Shown here piece after piece: positions 33,760 through 41,385 of a DNA stretch of 52,044 bases. Within the stretch, counting starts at the first letter, position 1; each line of letters begins with the position of its first letter. This DNA is from Streptomyces sp. WM6378. GTDB taxonomy: Bacteria; Actinomycetota; Actinomycetes; Streptomycetales; Streptomycetaceae. Location of the stretch: positions 1-52,044 of the forward strand of contig NZ_LGDD01000316.1 of assembly GCF_001279695.1 (NCBI RefSeq), given 5' to 3'. The notes beneath the pieces are model-generated. The model saw nothing but the letters and a program-made list of their open reading frames with translations, had not been told where the DNA came from and did no database searches. The position numbers were made by a program, and so were the translations under genes.

Positions 33760-34251
33760 GTGGCCAGCCGAAGCACAGAACCCAGGATCGGGAACGGACA
33801 GTCCCCGTCGATCGATGCCGTCTCCCTGGCGATCATCGAGCAGCTCCAGGAGGACGGGCGCCGCCCGTACGCAGCGATCGGAAAGGCCGTCGGCCTGTCC
33901 GAGGCGGCCGTGCGCCAGCGCGTCCAGAAGCTCCTGGACCAGGGCGTCATGCAGATCGTCGCCGTCACCGACCCGCTCACCGTGGGATTCCGGCGCCAGG
34001 CGATGGTCGGCATCCGCGTCGAGGGCGACCTCGACCCCGTGGCGGAGGCGCTGACGGCCATGGCCGAGTGCGAGTACGTGGTGATGACCGCGGGCTCCTT
34101 CGACCTGATGGTGGAGGTCGTCTGCGAGGACGACGACCACCTTCTCGAAGTGATCAACAAGAGGATCCGCGCGCTCCCCGGCGTGCGTTCCACCGAGAGC
34201 TTCGTCTATCTCAAGCTGAAGAAGCAGACCTATATGTGGGGAACCCGATAG
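33760..34251 (+). CDS. Lrp/AsnC-family transcriptional regulator
   Basis: A 163-aa regulator. The N-terminal winged helix-turn-helix (about 18-65) contains LQEDGRRPYAAIGKAVGLSEAAVRQRV in broken form. The C-terminal RAM/AsnC ligand domain (about 80-155) contains VGIRVEGDLDPVAEALTAM and YVVMTAGSFDLMVEVVC. I select GTG 33760 because the HTH distance fits the family; GTG 33745 would add five residues. It overlaps the start of the aminotransferase gene, so it is probably in the same operon, and is divergent from the aldehyde dehydrogenase gene. A local regulator of amine breakdown is the natural inference. The effector is unknown. Confidence 0.88.
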   Translation: MASRSTEPRIGNGQSPSIDAVSLAIIEQLQEDGRRPYAAIGKAVGLSEAAVRQRVQKLLDQGVMQIVAVTDPLTVGFRRQAMVGIRVEGDLDPVAEALTAMAECEYVVMTAGSFDLMVEVVCEDDDHLLEVINKRIRALPGVRSTESFVYLKLKKQTYMWGTR

Positions 34252-35615
34252 CCGTGAGCAAGGACCTCAGCCAGACCGCCTACGACCACCTGTGGATGCA
34301 CTTCACCCGCATGTCGTCGTACGAGAACGCGCCCGTTCCCACCATCGTCCGTGGCGAGGGCACCTACATCTACGACGACAAGGGCAAGAAGTACCTGGAC
34401 GGCCTGTCGGGCCTGTTCGTCGTCAACGCCGGCCACGGCCGTCACGAGCTCGCCGAGACCGCCTACAAGCAGGCGCAGGAACTGGCCTTCTTCCCGGTCT
34501 GGTCCTACGCCCACCCCAAGGCCGTCGAGCTCGCCGAGCGCCTCGCGAACTACGCGCCGGGCGACCTCAACAAGGTCTTCTTCACCACCGGTGGCGGCGA
34601 GGCCGTCGAGACCGCGTGGAAGCTGGCGAAGCAGTACCACAAGCTCACCGGCAACCACACGAAGTACAAGGTCATCTCGCGTGCGGTCGCCTACCACGGC
34701 ACCCCGCAGGGCGCCCTGTCCATCACCGGTCTGCCCGCCCTGAAGGCGCCCTTCGAGCCGCTGGTCCCCGGCGCGCACAAGGTGCCGAACACCAACATCT
34801 ACCGCGCCCCGATCCACGGCGACGACCCGGTGGCCTTCGGCCGCTGGGCCGCCGACCAGATCGAGCAGGAGATCCTCTTCGAGGGCCCCGAGACCGTCGC
34901 CGCCGTCTTCCTGGAGCCGGTGCAGAACGCGGGCGGCTGCTTCCCGCCGCCGCCCGGCTACTTCCAGCGCGTGCGCGAGATCTGCGACAAGTACGACGTG
35001 CTGCTCGTCTCCGACGAAGTCATCTGCGCCTTCGGCCGCCTGGGCACGATGTTCGCCTGCGACAAGTTCGACTACGTGCCGGACATGATCACCTGCGCCA
35101 AGGGCATGACCTCGGGCTACTCCCCGATCGGCGCCTGCATCATCTCCGACAGGCTCGCCGAGCCGTTCTACAAGGGCGACAACACCTTCCTGCACGGCTA
35201 CACCTTCGGCGGCCACCCGGTCTCCGCCGCGGTGGGCCTCGCCAACCTCGACATCTTCGAGAAGGAGGGTCTCAACCAGCACGTGCTCGACAACGAGGGC
35301 GCCTTCTTCGACACCCTCAAGAAGCTGCACGACCTGCCGATCGTCGGCGACGTCCGCGGCAACGGCTTCTTCTACGGCATCGAGCTCGTGAAGGACAAGG
35401 CCACCAAGGAGACCTTCAACGACGAGGAGACCGAGCGCGTCCTGTACGGCTTCCTGTCGAAGGCGCTCTACGACAACGGCCTGTACTGCCGGGCGGACGA
35501 CCGCGGCGACCCGGTCGTCCAGCTCGCCCCGCCGCTGATCTCCGACCAGGGCACCTTCGACGAGATCGAGGGCGTCCTGCGCGAGGTCCTGACGGAGGCC
35601 TGGACGAAGCTCTAG
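34236..35615 (+). CDS. class III aminotransferase (putative diamine or omega-amino acid:pyruvate aminotransferase)
   Basis: A 459-aa PLP enzyme of the omega-transaminase group. It has GLFVVNAGHGRHELAE near the N-terminus, FTTGGGEAVETAWKLAKQYH, the YHGTPQGALSITG segment, VSDEVICAFGRLG with the PLP-binding Asp, and ITCAKGMTSGYSPIG with the Schiff-base Lys289. Relatives act on putrescine, taurine, beta-alanine or similar amines with pyruvate. GTG 34236 overlaps the Lrp gene by 16 nt; GTG 34254, just after the Lrp stop, is the alternative. The context of Lrp regulator, aminobutyraldehyde-type dehydrogenase and PotD suggests a diamine substrate, which remains inference. Confidence 0.86.
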   Translation: MGNPIAVSKDLSQTAYDHLWMHFTRMSSYENAPVPTIVRGEGTYIYDDKGKKYLDGLSGLFVVNAGHGRHELAETAYKQAQELAFFPVWSYAHPKAVELAERLANYAPGDLNKVFFTTGGGEAVETAWKLAKQYHKLTGNHTKYKVISRAVAYHGTPQGALSITGLPALKAPFEPLVPGAHKVPNTNIYRAPIHGDDPVAFGRWAADQIEQEILFEGPETVAAVFLEPVQNAGGCFPPPPGYFQRVREICDKYDVLLVSDEVICAFGRLGTMFACDKFDYVPDMITCAKGMTSGYSPIGACIISDRLAEPFYKGDNTFLHGYTFGGHPVSAAVGLANLDIFEKEGLNQHVLDNEGAFFDTLKKLHDLPIVGDVRGNGFFYGIELVKDKATKETFNDEETERVLYGFLSKALYDNGLYCRADDRGDPVVQLAPPLISDQGTFDEIEGVLREVLTEAWTKL

Positions 35616-35634
35616 CCCAGTACGCCGTCCGCAC

Positions 35635-35678
35635 CGGCCCGGTTGCGCCCATCGAGTGAGATGGGCGGGACCGGGCCG
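35635..35678 (+). terminator. long two-part hairpin terminator after the aminotransferase gene
   Basis: An outer 9-bp stem (35635-35643 with 35670-35678) and an inner 8-bp stem (35646-35653 with 35660-35667) are separated by a 2x2 internal loop and closed by a GAGTGA loop. It begins 20 nt past the stop. No U-tract. Confidence 0.75.
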
Positions 35679-35792
35679 CGTGCTGTCCGGACAGCCACGC
35701 CCCACTCCCTAGCGTGCCCAGTGACCGATCGGCCCTGCCTTCGTTCCCCCGTACGGGGAGCAGGAATTCTGATCTGAACCGAGGTATGCACC

Positions 35793-36530
35793 ATGGTGGC
35801 TCCGCCGGACAGCGACGTGTTGTGGGCGCGTTCCCTGCACCATTCCCACAGCGGCTCGCCCGCCCTGACCGGCGTCAGCGTCGGGGTCCGCGAGGGTGAG
35901 ATCCTCGCCGTCGGCGGCCCGCGCGGCAGCGGCAAGACGACCCTGCTGCGCTGCCTGTCCGGGTCCCTCGTGCCGGACGAGGGCGAGGTGTGGTTCAACA
36001 GCGGGCCCGTGCACACCCTGGGCGCCGTCGCCCGTGAGCGGCTTCGGCGCGACCGGTTCGGCTGGATCGACCCCGAGCCCGCCCTGGTCCCCGAGCTGAA
36101 CGCGTGGGAGAACGCGGCCCTGCCCCTGTTGTTGCGCGGCATCGGGCACCGCGCCGCCAAGAAGGCCGCCCTGGAGTGGCTGGAGCGGCTCGACATCGAC
36201 ATGTGCGCCAAGAAGCGCCCGCACGCCCTGCTCCAGGCGCAGCGTCAGCGCGTGGCGCTCGCCCGCGCCCTGGTCACCGGGCCTGCCGTGCTGTTCGCCG
36301 ACGAGCCGACCGCGACCCTGCACCGCGCCGACCGCGCGCAGGTGTTGCGGACCCTGCTCACCGCGGCCCGCTCGCACCGGATCACCACGGTCATGGCCAC
36401 CCACGACACCGATGTCGCGGCGCTCGCCGACCGCACGGTGGTCCTCATCGACGGCTGCCGCGTCAACTCCCGTGGAAACACCGGCACTTCGGATGCGGAG
36501 GGTATCTCGGCGTGCTCGCTCTCCGTCTAG
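35793..36530 (+). CDS. ABC transporter ATP-binding protein with degenerate signature motif
   Basis: A 245-aa ATPase of the LolD/MacB/FtsE-like group. Walker A is GPRGSGKTT, Walker B AVLFADEPTATL and the switch His lies in MATHDTD, all intact. The ABC signature, normally LSGGQ, reads LLQAQ (in HALLQAQRQRVALARAL). The Q-loop position reads GWIDPEP, without the expected glutamine. Both changes would weaken ATP-dependent closure. The protein may be a regulatory or slow ATPase, or may work with an asymmetric partner. It starts at ATG 35793 and overlaps the permease gene by 19 nt, so the two form one exporter-like unit. Substrate unknown. Confidence 0.83.
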   Translation: MVAPPDSDVLWARSLHHSHSGSPALTGVSVGVREGEILAVGGPRGSGKTTLLRCLSGSLVPDEGEVWFNSGPVHTLGAVARERLRRDRFGWIDPEPALVPELNAWENAALPLLLRGIGHRAAKKAALEWLERLDIDMCAKKRPHALLQAQRQRVALARALVTGPAVLFADEPTATLHRADRAQVLRTLLTAARSHRITTVMATHDTDVAALADRTVVLIDGCRVNSRGNTGTSDAEGISACSLSV

Positions 36531-37669
36531 CCCGCGGTTCCCATCCCCTGGTCCTGCTGCGCCGCCTGCTGGTGTCCGCCGCGTCCGCCGGGGTCGGGTT
36601 CCTCCTGCTGTGCACGCTCGGTTACGCGGTCGGCCATCCCGGCGCTTCGGGGCTGCGGCTGCTGTGGTGCGTGGTTCCGCTGGCCGCCACGGCGCAGTTC
36701 GCGGTCGCCGTGGCCCGCACCGACCCGAGCACCCGGCCCCGCGAAGGGCTCTCCGCGGTGGGTCTGGGCCCGGCCCGGCTCGCCGCGGTCGCGGCCGTGT
36801 CCACGGCGGTGTCGTGCACGCTGGGCTCGGCGGTCGCGCTCCTGGTCTATCTCCACCTGCGCGGTGACATCACCGGGCTCCCCTTCGACGGGGAGGCCGC
36901 CGGGCTGCTCGCCGCCGACCAGCCGATGCCGCTGGCGGGTGCCCTGACCCTGCTCGCCGCCCTGCCGGTCACGGCGTCGGTGGCAGCCGGGCTCGCCCTG
37001 CGCCCGCGCACCCTGCGTCCCGGCGACGTGTGCGACCCGGTGCACCCCGAGGAGCCCGCGCCGACGCCGAGCGGCCTGCCGTGGGGCTTCGCCCTCGTCG
37101 CGGCGGGCCTCGCGGTCCAGACGTACGTGAGCCGGGGCGACCGGGCTTCCTCCTTCCCGATGCCGGGCCACCCGGGGGCCAGCCCGGCCGGGGTGCTCGG
37201 CGGCTGGGCGCTGACCGCGGTCGGCCTGGCACTCGCGGGTCCTGCGGTGGCCCACTTCAGCGGGCGGCTGCTGCAGCTGGTCCGCCCGGGCGCGGCCCGC
37301 CTGCTCGCGGGCCGGATCCTGATGTCGGAGGCCCGCCGCATCGGGCGCCCGCTGGGGGTGGTGTGCGCGGTGGCCTCCGGGGGGATCGCGGCGGCCACGC
37401 TGTACGGGGACCGGGCCGGGCCGCACCCCTTCGGCCCGCTGACCGGGCTCGGCGCGGCCCTGGTGATCAGCTGCCCGCTCGCCACGCTGCTGACCGCGGC
37501 CCTGGAATCCCGCCACGCCCGCGCCGACACGACCCAGTCCCTGGTGGCCCTGGGCACCCCGGCGGCCCTGCTCCGAACCGCCGCGTCCCTGCGAGCCCTG
37601 GCCCTGCTGGTCGTCTTCACCCCGCTGACGGTGACGATCGCGGCACTGGCGGCACTGCCGCTGCGGTAG
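36512..37669 (+). CDS. ABC transporter permease (FtsX/MacB-like membrane protein)
   Basis: A 385-aa hydrophobic protein with about eight predicted membrane segments, starting MLALRLARGSHPLVLLRRLL. It includes LLCTLGYAVGH, LVYLHLRG, GFALVAAGLAV and a C-terminal pair around ASLRALALLVVFTPLTVTIAAL. A cytosolic SEARRIGRPLG helix resembles the coupling region of FtsX-type permeases. The GTG start at 36512 lies inside the ATPase gene and is preceded by GGAGGG, so translation is coupled. I recognise no substrate-specific feature. Copy B of the dispersed repeat begins 12 nt after the stop. Confidence 0.75.
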   Translation: MLALRLARGSHPLVLLRRLLVSAASAGVGFLLLCTLGYAVGHPGASGLRLLWCVVPLAATAQFAVAVARTDPSTRPREGLSAVGLGPARLAAVAAVSTAVSCTLGSAVALLVYLHLRGDITGLPFDGEAAGLLAADQPMPLAGALTLLAALPVTASVAAGLALRPRTLRPGDVCDPVHPEEPAPTPSGLPWGFALVAAGLAVQTYVSRGDRASSFPMPGHPGASPAGVLGGWALTAVGLALAGPAVAHFSGRLLQLVRPGAARLLAGRILMSEARRIGRPLGVVCAVASGGIAAATLYGDRAGPHPFGPLTGLGAALVISCPLATLLTAALESRHARADTTQSLVALGTPAALLRTAASLRALALLVVFTPLTVTIAALAALPLR

Positions 37670-37681
37670 GGGGCGGTGCCG

Positions 37682-37940
37682 CTGGGGCTGCGCCCCAGAC
37701 CCCGGGATGCCCCACCCCACCCCTTCCCGAAACCCGCCGGAGGTTGTCGTTCGGCTGCGGCCCGGTGGTCGTTCCTGGGGCTCCGCCCCACACCCCGTTC
37801 GCGCCTGAAGGGCGCTCGTCCTCAAACTCCCCCAAGGCCTCAAGGGCCAGGGGCCCCCATGACGGGCTGGGATGCCTGTACCCGGCGCTGCCAGGGGCGC
37901 GGGGAACTGCGCGAGCAACCACGCACGGTCCGCTGTCGAA
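37682..37940. repeat. dispersed intergenic repeat element, copy B, inverted and one-armed
   Basis: The element starts with the CTGGGGC/GCCCCAG hairpin (37682-37698) and a 34-nt arm (37710-37743) of the same kind as the ends of copies A and C. It continues as the reverse complement of copy C: a GACGAGCGCCC-type segment, then the core (37893-37932) in the opposite orientation. The second arm is missing, so this is a truncated copy. It fills most of the 305-nt gap before the LOG-family gene. Confidence 0.78.
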
Positions 37941-37974
37941 GGCCCGGATCCGCGCAATCCACGCAGCGCCTAGC

Positions 37975-39102
37975 ATGGTCGCCGTGCCGGACGAAGACGC
38001 GAAGTTTCCCGCGGGCAGCGACACCGAGATCGAATCGCTGGCCGAGTTCGACGCGGCGGCGGCGCACGCGACGCTGGCCGGATTCAGGGTGCAGTCGGTG
38101 GACCTGACGGCCCGTACGCCCGTACTGCTGCGCACCGACACGGCCGGCGCCGTGTTTCTCGGCTGCGCCATGGAGCCGGACGCCGCCGCGAAGGTCAGGG
38201 CCGACGGCGCGCTGGTCTTCCCGCCCGTCCCGCACCTGCCCTTCGACCCGTACCGGGGCACGCTCTACTCCCCCGCCGAGCTCTTCGAGGGGCTCGCCGC
38301 GGGCTACGAGCGGACCCCGGACGCGCTCTCGTACGCCTGGTTCCAGCGGACCAAGGCGGACGGCGACATCTTCTCCTCGATGCTGCGTTCCATCCACGAC
38401 GAGGCGATCTCGGACGCCCTGGACGAACTGCTCGTCGGGGCGAGGGTGGTGGGTGTGATGGGCGGCCACACGATGGGCCGAGGCACGGCCGAGTACGAGG
38501 GTGCGGCGGTGCTCGGGCGCACGCTGGCCCGCGCCGGGTTCACCGTGGCGACGGGCGGTGGCCCGGGTGCGATGGAGGCCGCGAACCTGGGTGCGTACGC
38601 GGCGCCCTTCGACGACGCGATGCTGGGCTCGGCCCTCGAACTCCTCGCCGAGGAGCCCTCGTTCAGGCCCTCCGTGTCGGCGTGGGCACGCGCCGCCTTC
38701 GAGGTGCGTACGAAGTGGCCGCGCGGCGGCACCTCCGTGGGCATCCCGACCTGGTTCTACGGGCACGAGCCGCCGAACGCCTTCGCGGGCGCGATCGCCA
38801 AGTACTTCGCCAACGCCACCCGCGAGGACGGCCTGCTCGCCCGCTCCAACGCGGGGGTCGTCTTCCTGCCGGGCGCGGCCGGCACCGTACAGGAGATCTT
38901 CGACAACGCGACGCCGAACTACTACGAGTCGCGGGGCACCCCGACGCCGATGGTCCTGGTCGACCGCGCGCACTGGACCGAGCGCCTGCCCACCTGGCCG
39001 CTGCTCGAAGCGCTGGCCGAGGACCGGCCGATGGCGGGCCGGATCGCCCTGGTCGACTCGGTGTCCGAGGCGCCCGGGGCGCTGGCCCGCATGTCGCGCT
39101 AG
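37975..39102 (+). CDS. LOG-family (TIGR00730-like) Rossmann-fold protein
   Basis: A 375-aa protein. The C-terminal 240 residues have the LOG/lysine-decarboxylase-like fold: GVMGGHTMGRGT, ATGGGPGAMEAAN and FLPGAAGTVQEIFDN. LOG enzymes release cytokinin-type bases from nucleoside monophosphates, or act as related nucleotide phosphoribohydrolases. The canonical PGGxGTxxE active-site motif is altered to PGAAGTVQE, and an extra N-terminal domain of about 130 residues precedes the fold, so activity is uncertain. ATG 37975 or GTG 37984 may be the start. A TAGCAT hexamer (37971-37976) at leaderless distance favours 37984. Its stop shares CTAG with the convergent SRPBCC gene. Confidence 0.83.
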   Translation: MVAVPDEDAKFPAGSDTEIESLAEFDAAAAHATLAGFRVQSVDLTARTPVLLRTDTAGAVFLGCAMEPDAAAKVRADGALVFPPVPHLPFDPYRGTLYSPAELFEGLAAGYERTPDALSYAWFQRTKADGDIFSSMLRSIHDEAISDALDELLVGARVVGVMGGHTMGRGTAEYEGAAVLGRTLARAGFTVATGGGPGAMEAANLGAYAAPFDDAMLGSALELLAEEPSFRPSVSAWARAAFEVRTKWPRGGTSVGIPTWFYGHEPPNAFAGAIAKYFANATREDGLLARSNAGVVFLPGAAGTVQEIFDNATPNYYESRGTPTPMVLVDRAHWTERLPTWPLLEALAEDRPMAGRIALVDSVSEAPGALARMSR

Positions 39103-39551
39103 CGCTGGGCGAGGTGGCCGGCGAGGGTGTCGAAGAAGTGCGCCCAGCCGCCCCTGGCCTGCTCGTACTGCTCGGCCGTGAGGTTGCCGCCGCGCTGGGT
39201 GAAGACCATTTCGGTCTTGTCGCCGTGGTCGGCGAAGGTGACGGTGACGATCTCGCCCTCGATGTCGGCGGGCGCGGACGCGTCCTTGAGCGTGAAGACG
39301 AGCCGCTCCGGCTCGACGACCTCCTTGTAGACGCCGCCGAACGGCATCTCGCCGTGGCCGGGGACGAGCATGACGAGGCTCCAGGCGCCGCCGGGGCGCA
39401 CGTCCAGAGAGATCCGGTCGAGCGGGACCTCGGCCGCGCCGCCGTACCAGGCGGCGAAGTGCTCGGGGGTGGTCCAGGCCCGGAAGACCAGGTCGCGGGG
39501 GGCGTCGAAGACGCGGGTGATCTCGATGCCGTCGTTCACGTTCTCACTCAT
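39099..39551 (-). CDS. SRPBCC (AHSA1/activator of Hsp90-like) domain protein
   Basis: A 150-aa START-like protein with ITRVFDAPRDLVFRAWTTPEHFAAWYG near the N-terminus (broken form) and a C-terminal GGWAHFFDTLAGHL helix, both hallmarks of AHSA1-type SRPBCC proteins. These proteins bind hydrophobic small molecules; the ligand is unknown. It starts at ATG 39549-39551, inside the end of the upstream ArsR-type gene (8-nt overlap), and is thus co-translated with it. This regulator/SRPBCC pairing is a common conserved module. The TAG stop (39099-39101) overlaps the TAG of the convergent LOG-family gene in one CTAG. Confidence 0.9.
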   Translation of the reverse strand: MSENVNDGIEITRVFDAPRDLVFRAWTTPEHFAAWYGGAAEVPLDRISLDVRPGGAWSLVMLVPGHGEMPFGGVYKEVVEPERLVFTLKDASAPADIEGEIVTVTFADHGDKTEMVFTQRGGNLTAEQYEQARGGWAHFFDTLAGHLAQR

Positions 39552-39891
39552 CGTTGTTCTTTCCTTTCTGGAGCTGTCGCAAGTGTTCCGCGAGAGCGTC
39601 GAAGCTGCCTTCCCAGAACCGCCGGTACCGCTCCAGCCAGTCGGTGGCGTCCGCGAGGGGCGCCGCCTCAAGCCGGCAGGGCCGCCACTGGGCCGAGCGG
39701 CCGCGGGTGATCAGTCCGGCCTTCTCCAGCACCTTCAGGTGCCGGGAGACGGCCGGGAGGCTCATCTCGAACGGCTCGGCGATCTCACCGACCGCGGCCT
39801 CCCCCTCGGCGAGCCGGGCGAGGATCGCGCGGCGCGTGGGGTCGGCCAGGGCGGCGAAGACGGCGCTGAGCCGGTCGGTCGCGTCCGCCAT
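39544..39891 (-). CDS. ArsR-family transcriptional regulator
   Basis: A 115-aa winged-helix repressor. It has LADPTRRAILARLAEGEAAVGEIAE, with SLPAVSRHLKVLEKAGLI as the recognition helix region, then an RSAQWRPCRLEAAPL wing. There is no metal-binding CxC box, so it belongs to the non-metal ArsR group usually paired with SRPBCC proteins. It starts at ATG 39889-39891 after a GAGGTGG ribosome-binding site. Two abutting 16-bp inverted repeats lie at 39897-39928, five nt before the start codon, indicating tight autoregulation of the ArsR-SRPBCC operon. Confidence 0.92.
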   Translation of the reverse strand: MADATDRLSAVFAALADPTRRAILARLAEGEAAVGEIAEPFEMSLPAVSRHLKVLEKAGLITRGRSAQWRPCRLEAAPLADATDWLERYRRFWEGSFDALAEHLRQLQKGKNNDE

Positions 39892-39896
39892 GCTAC

Positions 39897-39956
39897 TTAA
39901 CCACCTCGTTAATTAACCAGTACGTTAAATGTAGCGGTGAGGGCCGGACGGCGCAA
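39897..39956 (-). promoter_or_regulatory. ArsR/SRPBCC promoter with two abutting 16-bp operators
   Basis: TTAACCACCTCGTTAA (39897-39912) and TTAACCAGTACGTTAA (39913-39928) abut exactly. Each is an inverted repeat TTAAC-N6-GTTAA sharing TTAACCA and CGTTAA. On the minus strand TTGCGC (39951-39956), a 17-nt spacer and TACATT (39928-39933) form a plausible promoter whose start point falls inside the distal operator. The AT-richness stands out sharply from the genome. The obvious ligand is the adjacent ArsR protein. Confidence 0.8.
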
Positions 39957-40071
39957 GGGAACGGCGAGCGGGCAAGAGGTCGCCCCACTCAGGCAACTCC
40001 CAAGGGGCGGTAAACGTCTGGTAAAGCGGAGTGGGGCGAACGGGTTGCCCCCGCCAGGAACGGAGTCACTT

Positions 40072-40983
40072 GTGCTGCTCGGTCTGCTGACCGCCATCGC
40101 CGCCTCGGTCTGCTACGGCACGGGTTCGGTCCTGCAAGCCGTCGGGTCCCGCAAGTCCGCCCGCCGCGACGCGGCCGCGAGCGACCGGACCCAGCACGGC
40201 GGGCCCAGCCTCTCCTCCACCGCGAAGGCGGCGACGACCTGGGAGTTCATAGTCGGGACCATCCTCGACTTCGTCGGGTTCGGCCTCGGCGCGCTGGCGG
40301 CCCGGCTGCTCCCCCTCTTCCTGTCCCAGACGGTGATCAGCGCGAACCTGGTCATCACGGCGGTCCTCAGCGTGAAGCTCCTCGGCATCCGGCTGAGCCG
40401 CGCGGAGTGGACGTCGATCGGCGTGGTCTGCTCGGCCCTGGTCCTGCTCGCGACGGCGGCGGGCCACGAGGGCAGCGGCCACACGGAGATGTCAACGCAC
40501 TGGTGGCTCCTGGCGGTTGCGCTGGTGCTGATGGCAGGAGGCACGGTGGTGGTACGCCTCATGGGCGCCCGCGCCGCGATCCTGGCGGGCCTCCTGTCCG
40601 GTCTGGGCTTCGGCGCGCTCGGCGTCGGCGTCCGCGTCCTGAACGGCATCGACCCCTTCGACGCCGGCGCCCTGCTCACCGACCCGGCGCTGTACGCGAT
40701 CCTGGTGGCCGGCATCGGCGGCATGTACCTGCACACGGTGGCCCTGCAGATCGGCTCGGTGAACGGCGCGACGGCGGCGCTGGTGGTGGGCGAGACGGTG
40801 CTGCCGGGCGCGATCGGGGTGCTGTGGCTGGGGGACGCGTCCCGGGCGGGCCTGGCGTGGATGGCCGTCCTGGGCTTCGTCCTGGCGGTGGCCGGGGCGG
40901 TGGCGGTGGCGTGGTTCGGCTCGCCCGAGGGCCACGGGGCGGCTGAGCCGACCCGGGCGAAGGAACTGACCCCGGCGGGGTGA
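40072..40983 (+). CDS. DMT/EamA-like multi-pass membrane protein
   Basis: A 303-aa protein with nine to ten predicted membrane segments. It resembles drug/metabolite-transporter-type proteins (DMT superfamily): VLLGLLTAIAASVCYGTGSVLQAVGSR at the N-terminus (broken form), AARLLPLFLSQTVI in the first repeat, and GGMYLHTVALQIGSVNGATAALVVGETV in the second. The substrate is unknown. I select GTG 40072 because a GGAG site lies nine nt upstream and the hydrophobic N-terminus begins directly after it. It is convergent with the thiamine importer operon, with repeat element C between. Confidence 0.82.
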   Translation: MLLGLLTAIAASVCYGTGSVLQAVGSRKSARRDAAASDRTQHGGPSLSSTAKAATTWEFIVGTILDFVGFGLGALAARLLPLFLSQTVISANLVITAVLSVKLLGIRLSRAEWTSIGVVCSALVLLATAAGHEGSGHTEMSTHWWLLAVALVLMAGGTVVVRLMGARAAILAGLLSGLGFGALGVGVRVLNGIDPFDAGALLTDPALYAILVAGIGGMYLHTVALQIGSVNGATAALVVGETVLPGAIGVLWLGDASRAGLAWMAVLGFVLAVAGAVAVAWFGSPEGHGAAEPTRAKELTPAG

Positions 40984-41006
40984 ACGCGGGCCCTCCGCCC
41001 TTACGG

Positions 41007-41376
41007 CTGGGGCTCGGCCCCGGACCCCGATGGCCCCACCCCGCCCCTTCCCGAGACCCTCCGGGGGGAGTGAATCGGGGGCGCCGGCGGGTGGTTTTTG
41101 GGGCTGCGCGCCCAACGGCTGGATGAGCGGACGGTTTCGACCGCGGACCGTGCGTGGTTGCTCGCGCAGTTCCCCGCGCCCCTAGCAGGGTTGGTCCTGG
41201 CCAGCACCGGCATCTTCAGCCCGTCATGGGGGTCCCCCCTGGCCTTTAAGGCCTTGGGGGAGTTTGAGGACGAGCGCCCTTAAGACGCGAACGGGGTCTG
41301 GGGCAGAGCCCCATCAGCCACCGGGCCGCAGCCGAACAATCTCCCCCGGAGGGTCTCGGGAAGGGGCGGGGTGGGG
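41007..41376. repeat. dispersed intergenic repeat element, copy C, with perfect 34-bp inverted arms
   Basis: The arms at 41034-41067 and 41343-41376 are perfect reverse complements over all 34 positions. They enclose about 275 nt that include the conserved core (41141-41189), an internal stem around 41227-41262 and a CTGGGGC-type hairpin near 41297-41311. It fills the 402-nt gap between two convergent genes. Neither strand shows a credible gene, and no target-site duplication is obvious at the arm ends. It could act as a very long bidirectional terminator and is MITE-like in shape. Confidence 0.85.
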
Positions 41377-41385
41377 AAAGCCCCC

